A program made the translations under genes and the position numbers. DNA of 64,000 bases from positions 62,001-126,000 of the forward strand of contig NZ_KB899700.1 of NCBI RefSeq assembly GCF_000378445.1, read 5' to 3'. The notes under the pieces are model-generated. The model had not been told where the DNA came from and did not search any database. It was given only the letters and a program-made list of their open reading frames with translations. Source of the DNA: Deinococcus aquatilis DSM 23025. GTDB lineage: Bacteria > Deinococcota > Deinococci > Deinococcales > Deinococcaceae. Below, one piece after another: positions 7,958-16,820 of the stretch (position 1 is its first letter; every line of letters begins with the position of its first letter).

Positions 7958-9519
7958 GTGCCTTTGGCCCGCAAGACGCTCCGGAGGGTCTCACGGAGTA
8001 TCAGCAGGTCAGCTGTCAGGTCAAGGTGACGCAGATAGGTGGCGTCATACCGAACCTTTTCCTGGTCACTAAGGTCGTCTCTTCCCCTGACCTGAGCGAG
8101 GCCAGTAATGCCAGGAGGCAACTGATCAACCCCGCATCCCTCACGGCCTTGTAAGACAGGAGCCTGACTCATGAGGGCGGGGCGAGGGCCAACGAAGCTC
8201 ATCTCGCCCTTCAAGACATTGAGCAACTGCGGCAATTCGTCAAGGCTGGTACGCCGAAGCACAACCCCCAGCGCCGTGATGGGGCTGAGGCCTTGACGGC
8301 GCATCTCTTCAGTGGAGAGCTGCGGAGCGTCACTGCGCATCGTCCGGAATTTGTAGATCTGGAACGGACGATGGCCGCGCCCAGCACGCGTCTGCACAAA
8401 TAGCGCTGGTCCAGGACTGGTCACACGGATCATCAGGGCGAGCAAGAGCAGCAGCGGTGCCAAGACGAGTAGCGCGCCGCCAGCAAGCAACGGCTCAACA
8501 AGGCGCCGGGCCCTGAGGTAAAGGCGTTGACGCACAGTAAGACGGTAAGGACCTCCAGATGAAGCCGCCGCTTCCTTCAGCACAAAGTCAGCTACGGTTT
8601 CGCGTAGCCCCACCTCAGAGGAGTAGGGGGGAATCCAACCGAAAGTACGCAGCAGGCCGGAATCTACCTCTAAGGAACGTGTCAACCGGCGGACCATGTC
8701 CGAGCGGCCGATCAACGCTCCTCCCTGTTCGAGCAAGACCGGGGGAAACGCCAACAAACGCGCGGATTGTCCGAGGCCTGCTGCTATGTGGCGCACGAGT
8801 TGGGCTGTGGAGAGGCCCGGTCCGTCGTCGACAAAAAAGGTATGGCCAGCAGTTGCGGGAGTCCCCATGACGAAAGCAATGGCGTCCGTGAGGTTACCTA
8901 TGTAAACCATGCTCCGGCGGTTACCGACAGAGGCAAGCGGGAGAGGAACCCCGCGCTTTACAGCGCCAATCAATTGCAAGAAATTGGCTTTGACCCCAGG
9001 GCCATAGACCAGGGGAGGACGCAGAATACTGAGGGGCAAGCCCTGACGTGCCCCAAGGTTCAGGAGAGCTTGTTCAGCCTCCCACTTAGAGATGCCGTAA
9101 GGATCTGTGGGTGCAGGTGGATCGACTTCTGTCAGAGGTCGGTCGCTCAATTCGCCGTTCACCTTCACAGAGCTCAGGTACACGAAGTGTCGCACCCCAG
9201 CGGCTGCAGCGGCTTGTGCAAGGGCAAGTGGCGCAGCAGTGTTGAGTGCCCGGTAGGCCTCAAGGGGACGAGGGTGGGTGTCATTCATGACGTGCACCCG
9301 CGCCGCAAGATAGATAACGTAGTCAACACCGCTGAGCATCCCCGCCCAATCCAGGTCACTGCTCAGGTCACCCAGAGGCTGGTGGACAACCCCCGGAGGC
9401 AGACTCTGCGGAGACCGAGCGGCAGCGATGACTCTATAACCACGGGCCAAGAGGTCGCGGCACAGCGCCTTGCCGACAAAGCCGCTGGCCCCCACGATCA
9501 GTGCAGTGGCGCTGCTCAC
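7951..9519 (-). CDS. NAD-dependent sugar epimerase/reductase fused to a phosphoglycosyl transferase
   Basis: A 522-residue two-domain protein. Residues 1 to about 310 are an extended short-chain dehydrogenase: GASGFVG at about 10-16, then YLSSVKVNG, and YGISKWEAE supplying the Tyr-x3-Lys pair. Residues about 333-522 are a bacterial sugar transferase (WcaJ/PglC-like catalytic domain): one membrane segment, then FQIYKFRTM, RRTSLDELPQLLNVLKGEMS and FVGPRP. The second half would move a sugar-1-phosphate from a UDP-sugar onto undecaprenyl phosphate to start the repeat unit. The first half probably makes or finishes that sugar. These activities are usually separate neighbouring genes (such as wbpV and wbpL). 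It is the last gene of the operon, four bases after the 2-epimerase. Confidence 0.88.
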   Translation of the reverse strand: MSSATALIVGASGFVGKALCRDLLARGYRVIAAARSPQSLPPGVVHQPLGDLSSDLDWAGMLSGVDYVIYLAARVHVMNDTHPRPLEAYRALNTAAPLALAQAAAAAGVRHFVYLSSVKVNGELSDRPLTEVDPPAPTDPYGISKWEAEQALLNLGARQGLPLSILRPPLVYGPGVKANFLQLIGAVKRGVPLPLASVGNRRSMVYIGNLTDAIAFVMGTPATAGHTFFVDDGPGLSTAQLVRHIAAGLGQSARLLAFPPVLLEQGGALIGRSDMVRRLTRSLEVDSGLLRTFGWIPPYSSEVGLRETVADFVLKEAAASSGGPYRLTVRQRLYLRARRLVEPLLAGGALLVLAPLLLLLALMIRVTSPGPALFVQTRAGRGHRPFQIYKFRTMRSDAPQLSTEEMRRQGLSPITALGVVLRRTSLDELPQLLNVLKGEMSFVGPRPALMSQAPVLQGREGCGVDQLPPGITGLAQVRGRDDLSDQEKVRYDATYLRHLDLTADLLILRETLRSVLRAKGTY

Positions 9520-9523
9520 GGGC

Positions 9524-10654
9524 TTATCCGCGGTGCCATACGTAATGGTTGACGTAATCCGTGTAGCTCAAAATAATCCGCAACACCTTATCAGAGACGT
9601 TCGGCATGCTGTAATCGGCCGGCAGACGCAGCTGGCGAATGTCACCGCGTGCCTGGGTATCGAGAACCTCGACGGCCTGCAGTACACGGTCAGGATTGAG
9701 TCCTGTCATGATCACGGCCGTCTCTTCCATCCCTTCTGGGCGCTCGTGCGTTTCGCGCAGCGTTAGAGCAGGAAAATTCAGAATGGACGCTTCTTCACTG
9801 ATGGTGCCACTGTCCGAGAGGACAGCGCGGGCGTGCATTTGAAGGTGCACGTAGCTGAAAAAGCCCAAGGGTTTCATCAACTCGACCAGCGGATGAAATT
9901 TCAGGCCAGCAGCGGAGATGCGTTTTTGGGTGCGGGGATGGGTGGAAAAGATGATGCGCTGACCGTACTTCTCAGCAAGGGCATCCAGGGTGGTTGCCAG
10001 CCGCGCGAGCTGCTCAGGGGCATCAACGTTCTCCTCCCGGTGGGCACTCACAACGAAGTACTGGCCGCGTTCCAAACCAAGCTCACCCAGAACTGGTGAA
10101 GCGGCAATCTGATCACGGTAGGCTTCAAGCACTTCAAACATAGGGCTACCCGTCTTAATGACCCGGGCCGGATCGAAGTTCTCCCGCAGAAGATTCTCCC
10201 GCGCGATATCACTGTAAGGCAGGTTGATGTCACTTGTATGGTCGACAATCTTGCGATTGGTTTCCTCAGGTACGCGCTGGTCATAGCAGCGGTTGCCAGC
10301 TTCCATGTGGAAGATGGGGATTTTGAGGCGCTTGGCAGGGATCGCTGTGAGGCAGCTGTTGGTATCACCCAGCAGCAACAAGGCTTCAGGCTGGTGCTCT
10401 TCCAGCAGCGGGTTGATCTTGATCATAATCTGCCCGATCGTTTCGGCAGCATTTGCACCCGCAGCGTTCAAAAACGCGTCAGGGCGGCGTACCCCTAATT
10501 CCTGAAAAAAGATCTCGTTCAGTTCATAGTCAAAATTCTGACCCGTATGGATGAGCACATGATCGGTATGCTCATCCAGCTTGGCGATGACCCGGGAGAG
10601 CCGGATGATCTCTGGCCGGGTACCGACAACGGTCATCACTTTTAAACGTTTCAA
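9524..10654 (-). CDS. wecB: UDP-N-acetylglucosamine 2-epimerase family, CapG/WbjD-like
   Basis: Non-hydrolysing 2-epimerase of 376 residues, full length and cytoplasmic. Visible motifs are GTRPEIIRL near the N-terminus, the active-site stretch HMEAGNRCYDQRVPEETNRK (about 115-135), SAHREEN, and SDSGTISEEA near 290. The NRCYDQ form and the following SDINLPYSDIARE resemble the CapG/WbjD branch, which makes UDP-L-FucNAc or UDP-L-QuiNAc, more than the ManNAc-forming WecB branch. The FnlA-type dehydratase immediately upstream, overlapping by ATGA, supports this. The symbol wecB is used in the broad family sense. Confidence 0.88.
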   Translation of the reverse strand: MKRLKVMTVVGTRPEIIRLSRVIAKLDEHTDHVLIHTGQNFDYELNEIFFQELGVRRPDAFLNAAGANAAETIGQIMIKINPLLEEHQPEALLLLGDTNSCLTAIPAKRLKIPIFHMEAGNRCYDQRVPEETNRKIVDHTSDINLPYSDIARENLLRENFDPARVIKTGSPMFEVLEAYRDQIAASPVLGELGLERGQYFVVSAHREENVDAPEQLARLATTLDALAEKYGQRIIFSTHPRTQKRISAAGLKFHPLVELMKPLGFFSYVHLQMHARAVLSDSGTISEEASILNFPALTLRETHERPEGMEETAVIMTGLNPDRVLQAVEVLDTQARGDIRQLRLPADYSMPNVSDKVLRIILSYTDYVNHYVWHRG

Positions 10655-11685
10655 CGCAGACCTGCGAGCTGCAGCTCACGCTGCACATCAGGAAGGGAAA
10701 GAAGCAGTTCCTCGATCTGGGGCACAGTGAGACGCTCTGTGTTGTGCGATGTGTAATCGTCCAGGACGAGCTCGTCTGGACGACCTTCTGTAAAGTACTT
10801 CGCGTAGTTGAGATCGCGGTCATCCATAAAGACCCGCAGGTAGGCGCCCATGTCTTCGGCGCGGGCGATCTCCCCCGCAGTGGCAAGGGTCTCGAAGAGT
10901 TTCTCAGCGTGACGGGTACCGATCACCTCAATCGGCACATCGGAACGGAAGAGGTTCTTGAGCGCCTGTGCGAGGTCCTTCACTGTACTGGCAGGAGCTT
11001 TCCGAACAAAAACGTCACCCTGACTGGCGTGCTGAAAAGCGAACAATACGAGGTCGATGGCGCTGCGCAGAGACAGCAGGAACCGCGTCATTTCCGGATC
11101 CGTGACCGTTAACGGGAGGCCCTGCTTCATCTGACTGATAAAGAGCGGGATCACTGAGCCGCGTGAGTACATCACATTGCCGTAACGCACAGAGCTAACT
11201 TTGGTATCACCTTCCCCGAGGCCACGGGCGGCCGCTTGGGCGACTTTTTCCATCAAGCCTTTCGTCATTCCCATGGCGTTAACAGGCAACACGGCTTTAT
11301 CCGTACTCAGGCAAACCAAGGATTCGATTTGGTGATTGATGGCCGACTCGACCACATTGTGGGAACCGACCACATTCGTCATCAAGGCCTGCATAGGGAA
11401 GAACTCACAAGACGGCACCTGCTTGAGGGCTGCGGCATGGAAAGCCAGGTCGACTCCGCGCATCGCCTGATCGACACTGTCACGGTCACGAACATCGCCG
11501 ATATGGAACCTCACGCGCTTGTCCTTGAGTTTGATGCGCATAAGTTCTTGCTTCAGCTCATCACGGCTAAAAATACGGATTTCCTTGACTTCGGTTTCCC
11601 GGATAAGGTCAAGAAGTTCGTGGCCGAAGGAGCCTGTGCCTCCGGTAATCATGACGGTCTTTCCTGCAAAGTCGTTTACATTCAT
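10651..11685 (-). CDS. FnlA/CapE/WbjB-type UDP-GlcNAc 4,6-dehydratase/5-epimerase
   Basis: Soluble extended short-chain dehydrogenase of 344 residues. TGGTGSFG at about 14-21 binds NADP, FHAAALKQVP is the family's conserved strand, and LSTDKAVLPVNAMGMTK holds the Met-x3-Lys catalytic pair. RYGNVMYSRGSVIPLF is also typical. The enzyme removes water from UDP-GlcNAc and epimerises C5, giving the 4-keto intermediate that starts the UDP-L-FucNAc or UDP-L-QuiNAc route. It overlaps the genes on both sides by four bases. A CapF/FnlB-type reductase is not found in the window; the dehydrogenase half of the fusion at 7951-9519 may fill that step (inference). Confidence 0.9.
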   Translation of the reverse strand: MNVNDFAGKTVMITGGTGSFGHELLDLIRETEVKEIRIFSRDELKQELMRIKLKDKRVRFHIGDVRDRDSVDQAMRGVDLAFHAAALKQVPSCEFFPMQALMTNVVGSHNVVESAINHQIESLVCLSTDKAVLPVNAMGMTKGLMEKVAQAAARGLGEGDTKVSSVRYGNVMYSRGSVIPLFISQMKQGLPLTVTDPEMTRFLLSLRSAIDLVLFAFQHASQGDVFVRKAPASTVKDLAQALKNLFRSDVPIEVIGTRHAEKLFETLATAGEIARAEDMGAYLRVFMDDRDLNYAKYFTEGRPDELVLDDYTSHNTERLTVPQIEELLLSLPDVQRELQLAGLR

Positions 11686-12833
11686 GGCATACCTCTTCTG
11701 AAAGGTTGAGTGAATAGCTTAAGATTTTTCGGGTGAATTTCTGGGTCAGTCCGAACGGCCCGCGCATAAGCAGCGCAGCGCACTGCGCGTTCCTGTCGTT
11801 GCTCAGGCGTCCCGAGAACAGCGTCTTGAATCGCCTCAACGTAGGTATGAGGTTGATCCAGGGACCGCACCCAGCCTACCCCAGCCTCTTCCAGATCCTG
11901 CCAAGGGGTTCGGTCACTCAGAATGACAGGCGTGCCAGCGGAAAGGGCTTCAGGAATCACGTGACCGTAATTTTCCCCCAAGGTTGGAAACAAGAACGCT
12001 GCGTAACGACTGAAGGTTGCCTGCACCTGATCATATTCAAGAGTCCCGCAGTAGCGAACAGTGATATGAGAAGGCAGCCTGCGAATCTGCGCTTGGCAGG
12101 CCGCCCAATATACAGAATCTTCTAAGGGACCATAGATGTCCAAGGAGACCGGCAGCTCAACATGTTGCAGACAATCCAATGCGTAATGCAGGTTTTTCTT
12201 GGGCGAAATCCGCGAAATGAACACCAGGCCGCCCTCATGGGTTCCAGTAGGAACGTCCTGCGCCGCGAAGAGATCGGGAGCAATCATTACGTCTTCGCGC
12301 AGGCCCAGGACGCGGCGCAGCTCTGCTTCCTCATGCTCACTAGACACTTGCCAACGGATGCCATTAAGCAGGCCGAGCCGGTCGACGAGATAGCGGTAAA
12401 TACGTTTCTTAGGCCCCTTAAGAGCGTAAGCAGCTGCTGAAAATTCTCCGCGCGGCGCAAGGACCACGTTCATTTTCAACAAGCCGAGTCGTTTCATGAG
12501 CAAGAACCGCAGAGACAGTGGGGAGAAAAAGGAATTCAGGTAGAGGGTGCGTGCTCCCGAAAGACGTGCATACTGCAGCAGATCCAGATTGCTCTGCTGA
12601 GTGCCGTCAAGGTAAAGGACATCAGCTTTCCCCATCCGGGCAATGCGACCTGGTTCCAGATCGCTATAGACGGTACCGTCTATGTCATGCCGGCGCGTCA
12701 CAATTAAAAACTTAAGGTCATCGCCTAAGGCTTCCATCATATTGGCGACAGTCGTCACCGGACCGCCGGCCTTCCGGCCCGGAAGATAGTAATCCAATAC
12801 GATCAAAACATCGTAATTTAGGTTGCCGCTCAT
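11682..12833 (-). CDS. Glycosyltransferase family 4
   Basis: A 383-residue GT-B enzyme. The N-terminal half has the glycine-rich acceptor loop (YYLPGRKAGGPVTTVANM) and LAPRGEFSAAAYALKG. The C-terminal half has FISRISPKKNLHYAL (donor domain start) and the donor-binding EX7E region in PTLGENYGHVIPEALSAG, where the glutamates contact the nucleotide sugar. It probably adds one sugar to the lipid-linked repeat on the cytoplasmic face. Donor and acceptor cannot be told from sequence. It sits between another GT4 and the fnlA-type gene with four-base overlaps on both sides. Confidence 0.85.
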   Translation of the reverse strand: MSGNLNYDVLIVLDYYLPGRKAGGPVTTVANMMEALGDDLKFLIVTRRHDIDGTVYSDLEPGRIARMGKADVLYLDGTQQSNLDLLQYARLSGARTLYLNSFFSPLSLRFLLMKRLGLLKMNVVLAPRGEFSAAAYALKGPKKRIYRYLVDRLGLLNGIRWQVSSEHEEAELRRVLGLREDVMIAPDLFAAQDVPTGTHEGGLVFISRISPKKNLHYALDCLQHVELPVSLDIYGPLEDSVYWAACQAQIRRLPSHITVRYCGTLEYDQVQATFSRYAAFLFPTLGENYGHVIPEALSAGTPVILSDRTPWQDLEEAGVGWVRSLDQPHTYVEAIQDAVLGTPEQRQERAVRCAAYARAVRTDPEIHPKNLKLFTQPFRRGMP

Positions 12834-14005
12834 ACCATCTCCAGAAAGTCGAGAATACGCCTTCCCTGTATTGCCCAGGCCTTATGCGCTATGACAAACT
12901 CGCGCCCTCTGGCAGCACGGTTCCAAGCGGTGTGTGGCTCAGCCATGACGTCCCTGACAGCTTGAGCGAGGGCCTGAGAAGATTCGTCGGCAATAACGCC
13001 CATGAAAGGCAGATAGTCATCTGGAAGGCTGCGGAAGCGGGTAGAAAGTACCGGGAGACCGCTGGCAAGGTATTCGATCAATTTGGATGGAAACACATAA
13101 CGGCTATCAAGGCGCAGATCACTGCGGTGGTTGATCAACAGGTCGCCTTGAGCGTACAGCGTACGCAAGCCAGCCATATCCAGAAGTCCATGATAGATAA
13201 CCCTCGGGTCATTTACAGCGGCGGCTTCCACTGCGCTCTTCAGTGCGCCTTGCCCGGCAATATGCAGCCGCACGTCGCTGGGCAAGTGTTGCAGCGCTTC
13301 CAGCATGACGTCTATTCCGTTGTACCGTTCTAGGGCACCGGCAAAGACGATGTCAAAGGTAGGGTCTTGCGTGGGAGTACCGGGAGCATATTGTTGCTGG
13401 CTCCAGTTGAGACCGCCCTCAACAATCACCCTAGGACGGCCCGGCATCAGATTGTGACCAATCAGCGCTGTACCGACGACTGCCCCCCGCAATCTTGGAA
13501 GCACGCGCCGTGCCCAGGCATACTCCCAACGCTGGTACAACCTGTCAGGGACGGTCGATCCTGGGACATCGACATCATAGACAACAGGAATGTAGGGAAT
13601 ATGGAAGGCCTTTGAGAGAACGCCCAGAGGACCAGAGACGAAGCTGTTGACGTTATAGCTCATCAAGTAGTCTGGGCGCTGCTGCCGGATTGCGGCCATC
13701 CCGGCAAACAGAATGCCACCCGCCAGAGAAATCTGTTTGAGGTAGGGCAGATTCAAAAAAGGCAGAGTCCGCTGCTGATGCCGGCCGCCGAGCCACCGCC
13801 CTAGCACCGTCAGTTGCCGGCTACGCGGAAACGCTGGAACAGGTTGGAAGCTGAGAAGCTTCAGTTGGGCACCGGCGTCTGCCATGCCGTCAAGGAGGCC
13901 CTGCTGCGCCAGATTGCCTGCCCGTGAAAAGGCCGGTGTCCGGAACTCGGCGGTATCTGGAACCACGCTCCCAATAAAAAGAATTTTTAACTCTCGCTCC
14001 GTCAA
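12830..14005 (-). CDS. Glycosyltransferase family 4 (second)
   Basis: GT-B glycosyltransferase of 391 residues from the chosen start. A longer frame opens at 14086 but overlaps the preceding gene by 85 bases. A TTG at 14005 forms a TTGA overlap with that gene's stop and follows a GGGGGT stretch, so it is preferred. The protein then begins near LTERELKILFIGSVVP, directly with the first strand. The donor domain holds VFAGALERYNGIDVMLEAL and the late motif KLIEYLASGLPVLST, which matches the usual ExxASGxP region. It likely extends the repeat unit; the specific sugar is unknown. Confidence 0.83.
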   Translation of the reverse strand: MTERELKILFIGSVVPDTAEFRTPAFSRAGNLAQQGLLDGMADAGAQLKLLSFQPVPAFPRSRQLTVLGRWLGGRHQQRTLPFLNLPYLKQISLAGGILFAGMAAIRQQRPDYLMSYNVNSFVSGPLGVLSKAFHIPYIPVVYDVDVPGSTVPDRLYQRWEYAWARRVLPRLRGAVVGTALIGHNLMPGRPRVIVEGGLNWSQQQYAPGTPTQDPTFDIVFAGALERYNGIDVMLEALQHLPSDVRLHIAGQGALKSAVEAAAVNDPRVIYHGLLDMAGLRTLYAQGDLLINHRSDLRLDSRYVFPSKLIEYLASGLPVLSTRFRSLPDDYLPFMGVIADESSQALAQAVRDVMAEPHTAWNRAARGREFVIAHKAWAIQGRRILDFLEMV

Positions 14006-15354
14006 CTTGACCCCCGACTTGCCAGAGTAAACCGTATACCGCGCCGAGAGCTCAGCCACAAGAAAAACACCACGATATAGGTCCACAGCGGCTCGCCCGC
14101 TTGACCTATCTGGTTATTGGAGGAGAAATAAAAGAGCACGATGATGTTGAGCGCGACCAGATTCAACGCCCAAAGGTTGTGCGTCTCAATGGTGTCCCGC
14201 CAAGACGTATACAGAACCATACCCAGAAAGAAGCAGAAAAAAGGAATTCCCCAGAAGCTCAGATCGGACGCCAACCACAGATACATAGACGACCAGTACT
14301 GATCTTTAAGCCAACCGTACTTCGTGATGCGGGTGGGGTAGGTTTGTTCTTCAAGACCTGTCGTCCCGGTCAAGGCTTCATACTGGCGCAGAACGAACGG
14401 AGAGGTGCCCAAGCCATACATCGGAACAAACGGTTCACGCAGTGCCAAGCCCATGGCGAAATACCCCTGCGTGATGTAATTTGACAGGCCCACGACGAGG
14501 GGCCGTCCTGCTTCTGGCAGGCCCTGCAGCAACGGATGCTGCCGATCGACCCGGGTATTGCCGGCCGGAAAATATCCAGACGCGATAGAGGACCCTGCAC
14601 GGGACGTCATGGTGGCCGAAAAGAAGCTGCCAAACATGCCCACGAGTCCCACCACGAGAACAAATCCCAGCAACAACCGCTTTAAGGTCAACCTGAGATT
14701 GCCTGCCGCTATCGCTGTCAGCATCAGCAGAGGCACTGTCACTGCATAATCACCAATAGCTTTGTTGGTTCCCATAGCAATGAAGAGCGCGATATTAAGA
14801 AGAACGAGCATCACTGTCCAGAATCGTATTTTTTTGCTCAGGCGACCCCAATAGAACACAGCCAACGGAAAATATAAATACAGTAAAGGCCCTAAGATAA
14901 TCCGCAAATACTCAAAGACTGCACCGACGCCAGTTTCACGGTAAATGAGCGATTGCGTGTAGGCGTTCCCAGGATCACCTAGTCCAGCGAGAACGTTGGG
15001 GAACAATTCTCCTGTACGTCCCAAGGACGTCAGAGGAAAGATCAGCAGGTTGGCCACGATCGATACCGTGATGAGCTGATTGATGTTGACCTTCTGTAAT
15101 GGAGGTCTGCGGTAGATTCCGTGTGCTACGAAGTATCCGGCAGCCAAGGCCAACTGGTAGAGCAGCGCGAAGAAAAGAATCTCGTTGCTACTCTTGTTGA
15201 AGTACTGCCACGGCCCATACCGGAAGAGCAGAATCGTCATTAAGAGATACAGCTCGAAAAAGATGAGGGGACCTATCAATACAGCTAGGGACGTTTGACG
15301 TGTGAGGGTGACCGGCTGAGTCGCCGCCAGAGGGATACGTTTTAGGGCGGTCAT
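14002..15354 (-). CDS. O-antigen polymerase (Wzy)-like membrane protein
   Basis: 450 residues with about ten to twelve hydrophobic segments and one large loop (roughly residues 255-350) with scattered Arg and aromatic residues. This is the layout of Wzy polymerases, whose primary sequence is poorly conserved. Position is the strongest evidence: it lies between the flippase and two glycosyltransferases, coupled by ATGA overlap to the flippase and TTGA overlap to the GT4 gene. It would join flipped repeats en bloc at the outer face of the membrane. It shares no visible motif with the ligase-like protein at 5481-7130. Confidence 0.75.
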   Translation of the reverse strand: MTALKRIPLAATQPVTLTRQTSLAVLIGPLIFFELYLLMTILLFRYGPWQYFNKSSNEILFFALLYQLALAAGYFVAHGIYRRPPLQKVNINQLITVSIVANLLIFPLTSLGRTGELFPNVLAGLGDPGNAYTQSLIYRETGVGAVFEYLRIILGPLLYLYFPLAVFYWGRLSKKIRFWTVMLVLLNIALFIAMGTNKAIGDYAVTVPLLMLTAIAAGNLRLTLKRLLLGFVLVVGLVGMFGSFFSATMTSRAGSSIASGYFPAGNTRVDRQHPLLQGLPEAGRPLVVGLSNYITQGYFAMGLALREPFVPMYGLGTSPFVLRQYEALTGTTGLEEQTYPTRITKYGWLKDQYWSSMYLWLASDLSFWGIPFFCFFLGMVLYTSWRDTIETHNLWALNLVALNIIVLFYFSSNNQIGQAGEPLWTYIVVFFLWLSSRRGIRFTLASRGSS

Positions 15355-16799
15355 GCGGTTACCTCACGGCGCTGCATCAGGAACAAGCCGCCGGTCAGAA
15401 CAATAAGGACGGTCAATCCCACAAAGAGGTGAATGGTTTGGGCAAAACCGATCAGACCGATGGCAGCAGTGACTGCCACCCACTGCCAGTCGAGCTTGCC
15501 AAGGCGGGCTGCGTTGCGCCGCGCCATGATCATCATACTGAGAGCTGCGACGCCTAGGGCCACCAGAAGGAGTGCCGGGATACCAAAGGCACGCGCAATC
15601 AGGAGCACCAACAACACTTTTGTGATAGCTTCCACCACCAGCATCACGAAGGCGAACTGGGGAGTGTCCATGCCACGGTTGAGAGTGTTGTGCAGGTAGG
15701 AGCGGGTCGTAAAGAAAATCTGCAAGGCCATCAGCACGTTCACAGCACCGCCCAAGTAGAACCGCGGGCCAACCCACCAGCCCATGAACCATTCATTGAG
15801 AACGATGAAGCCGCCGCAGAGCGCCAGCGACAACAGACTGTGGAGGTTCAGCAGCCGCCGGTACATGAGGACGCTGCCGGCGGCACCATCTCGGGCAAAG
15901 ACATGACTGAACGCCGCAAAGTTGGCGTACCCGAGCGTTTCAATGATGCTGCGGGCCACATCCGCCGCGCGGCGCATGGTATTGAACTGCGTCGCAGCAT
16001 TCGCGCCGAACAGAGAACCCACCAGAAAGTTGTCACTCTGGTTGCTGACAGCGTAACCCAGGGCGCCGAATCCACTGTACGGCATCACTGCCAAACCCTC
16101 CCGTAAATGAACGCGCCCGGGCATGCGCAGCTGAACCAAGTTCTGCCTGTGAAACAGAGAAAAGGCCAGGAGGCCACCGGCCAAGTTGACGGCGGCACGG
16201 ACAACCATGCCGTACGCCACAGCTTTAACGCCGGCGCCGTGTGTCAGGGCCCACCAACTCACGGCCAGCCCCAAGACGCTACCAAGAATGACAGAGGCCA
16301 TCGTCATGGTCGGTGCCTGTAGGGCACGGGCCAAACCTGTAAAGGCGTAACTGACAATCGTAAGCGCTACAGCTCCTAGGCCCCAGACAAACGCTGACCG
16401 GAGTTCGGCTTCGGCGCCGGGCGCTAGGTCAAAAGGACGGTACACAACATTGGCAGCCAAGGGACCCAAGAGAACAATCAAGAGGGCGAGTACCGTCAGC
16501 ATGGCAAGCGTGGCCGAGAACCATCCACTGACCTCCGAGAGGTCTTCACGGGCCTGCGCAGCGCTCATTCTCTGGATCGCATAATTCGTCAGGCCAAAAT
16601 CAAACGCTTGGAGCCAGAGGAGCAGGTCACCTGAACCTACCCACGCACCATTGATCTCTGTGCCGACTGTCCGGATCAACTGCGGCGTGATGACGAGCAA
16701 CTGTAGGGTGAGGACCGCAAAGTTCATCAGGGTGCTGATGAAGGTAATCTGGGAAGCGCGGCGCAGCTGTTGGTCAGAGATGGTCATCGGTGTACTCAT
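15351..16799 (-). CDS. Wzx-like polysaccharide flippase
   Basis: 482 residues with about twelve to fourteen hydrophobic segments and no large loops, as in MATE/MOP-superfamily Wzx flippases. The N-terminal part (TFISTLMNFAVLTLQLLVITP) and the mid region SDNFLVGSLFGANAATQF fit the polysaccharide-synthesis family. It would move the completed undecaprenyl-linked repeat across the membrane. It starts 21 bases after the co-polymerase gene and overlaps the Wzy-like gene by ATGA. An internal ATG at codon 5 is an alternative start; neither has a strong ribosome site. Confidence 0.85.
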   Translation of the reverse strand: MSTPMTISDQQLRRASQITFISTLMNFAVLTLQLLVITPQLIRTVGTEINGAWVGSGDLLLWLQAFDFGLTNYAIQRMSAAQAREDLSEVSGWFSATLAMLTVLALLIVLLGPLAANVVYRPFDLAPGAEAELRSAFVWGLGAVALTIVSYAFTGLARALQAPTMTMASVILGSVLGLAVSWWALTHGAGVKAVAYGMVVRAAVNLAGGLLAFSLFHRQNLVQLRMPGRVHLREGLAVMPYSGFGALGYAVSNQSDNFLVGSLFGANAATQFNTMRRAADVARSIIETLGYANFAAFSHVFARDGAAGSVLMYRRLLNLHSLLSLALCGGFIVLNEWFMGWWVGPRFYLGGAVNVLMALQIFFTTRSYLHNTLNRGMDTPQFAFVMLVVEAITKVLLVLLIARAFGIPALLLVALGVAALSMMIMARRNAARLGKLDWQWVAVTAAIGLIGFAQTIHLFVGLTVLIVLTGGLFLMQRREVTA

Positions 16800-16820
16800 C
16801 AGACCAGAAAACCGCTTTGT

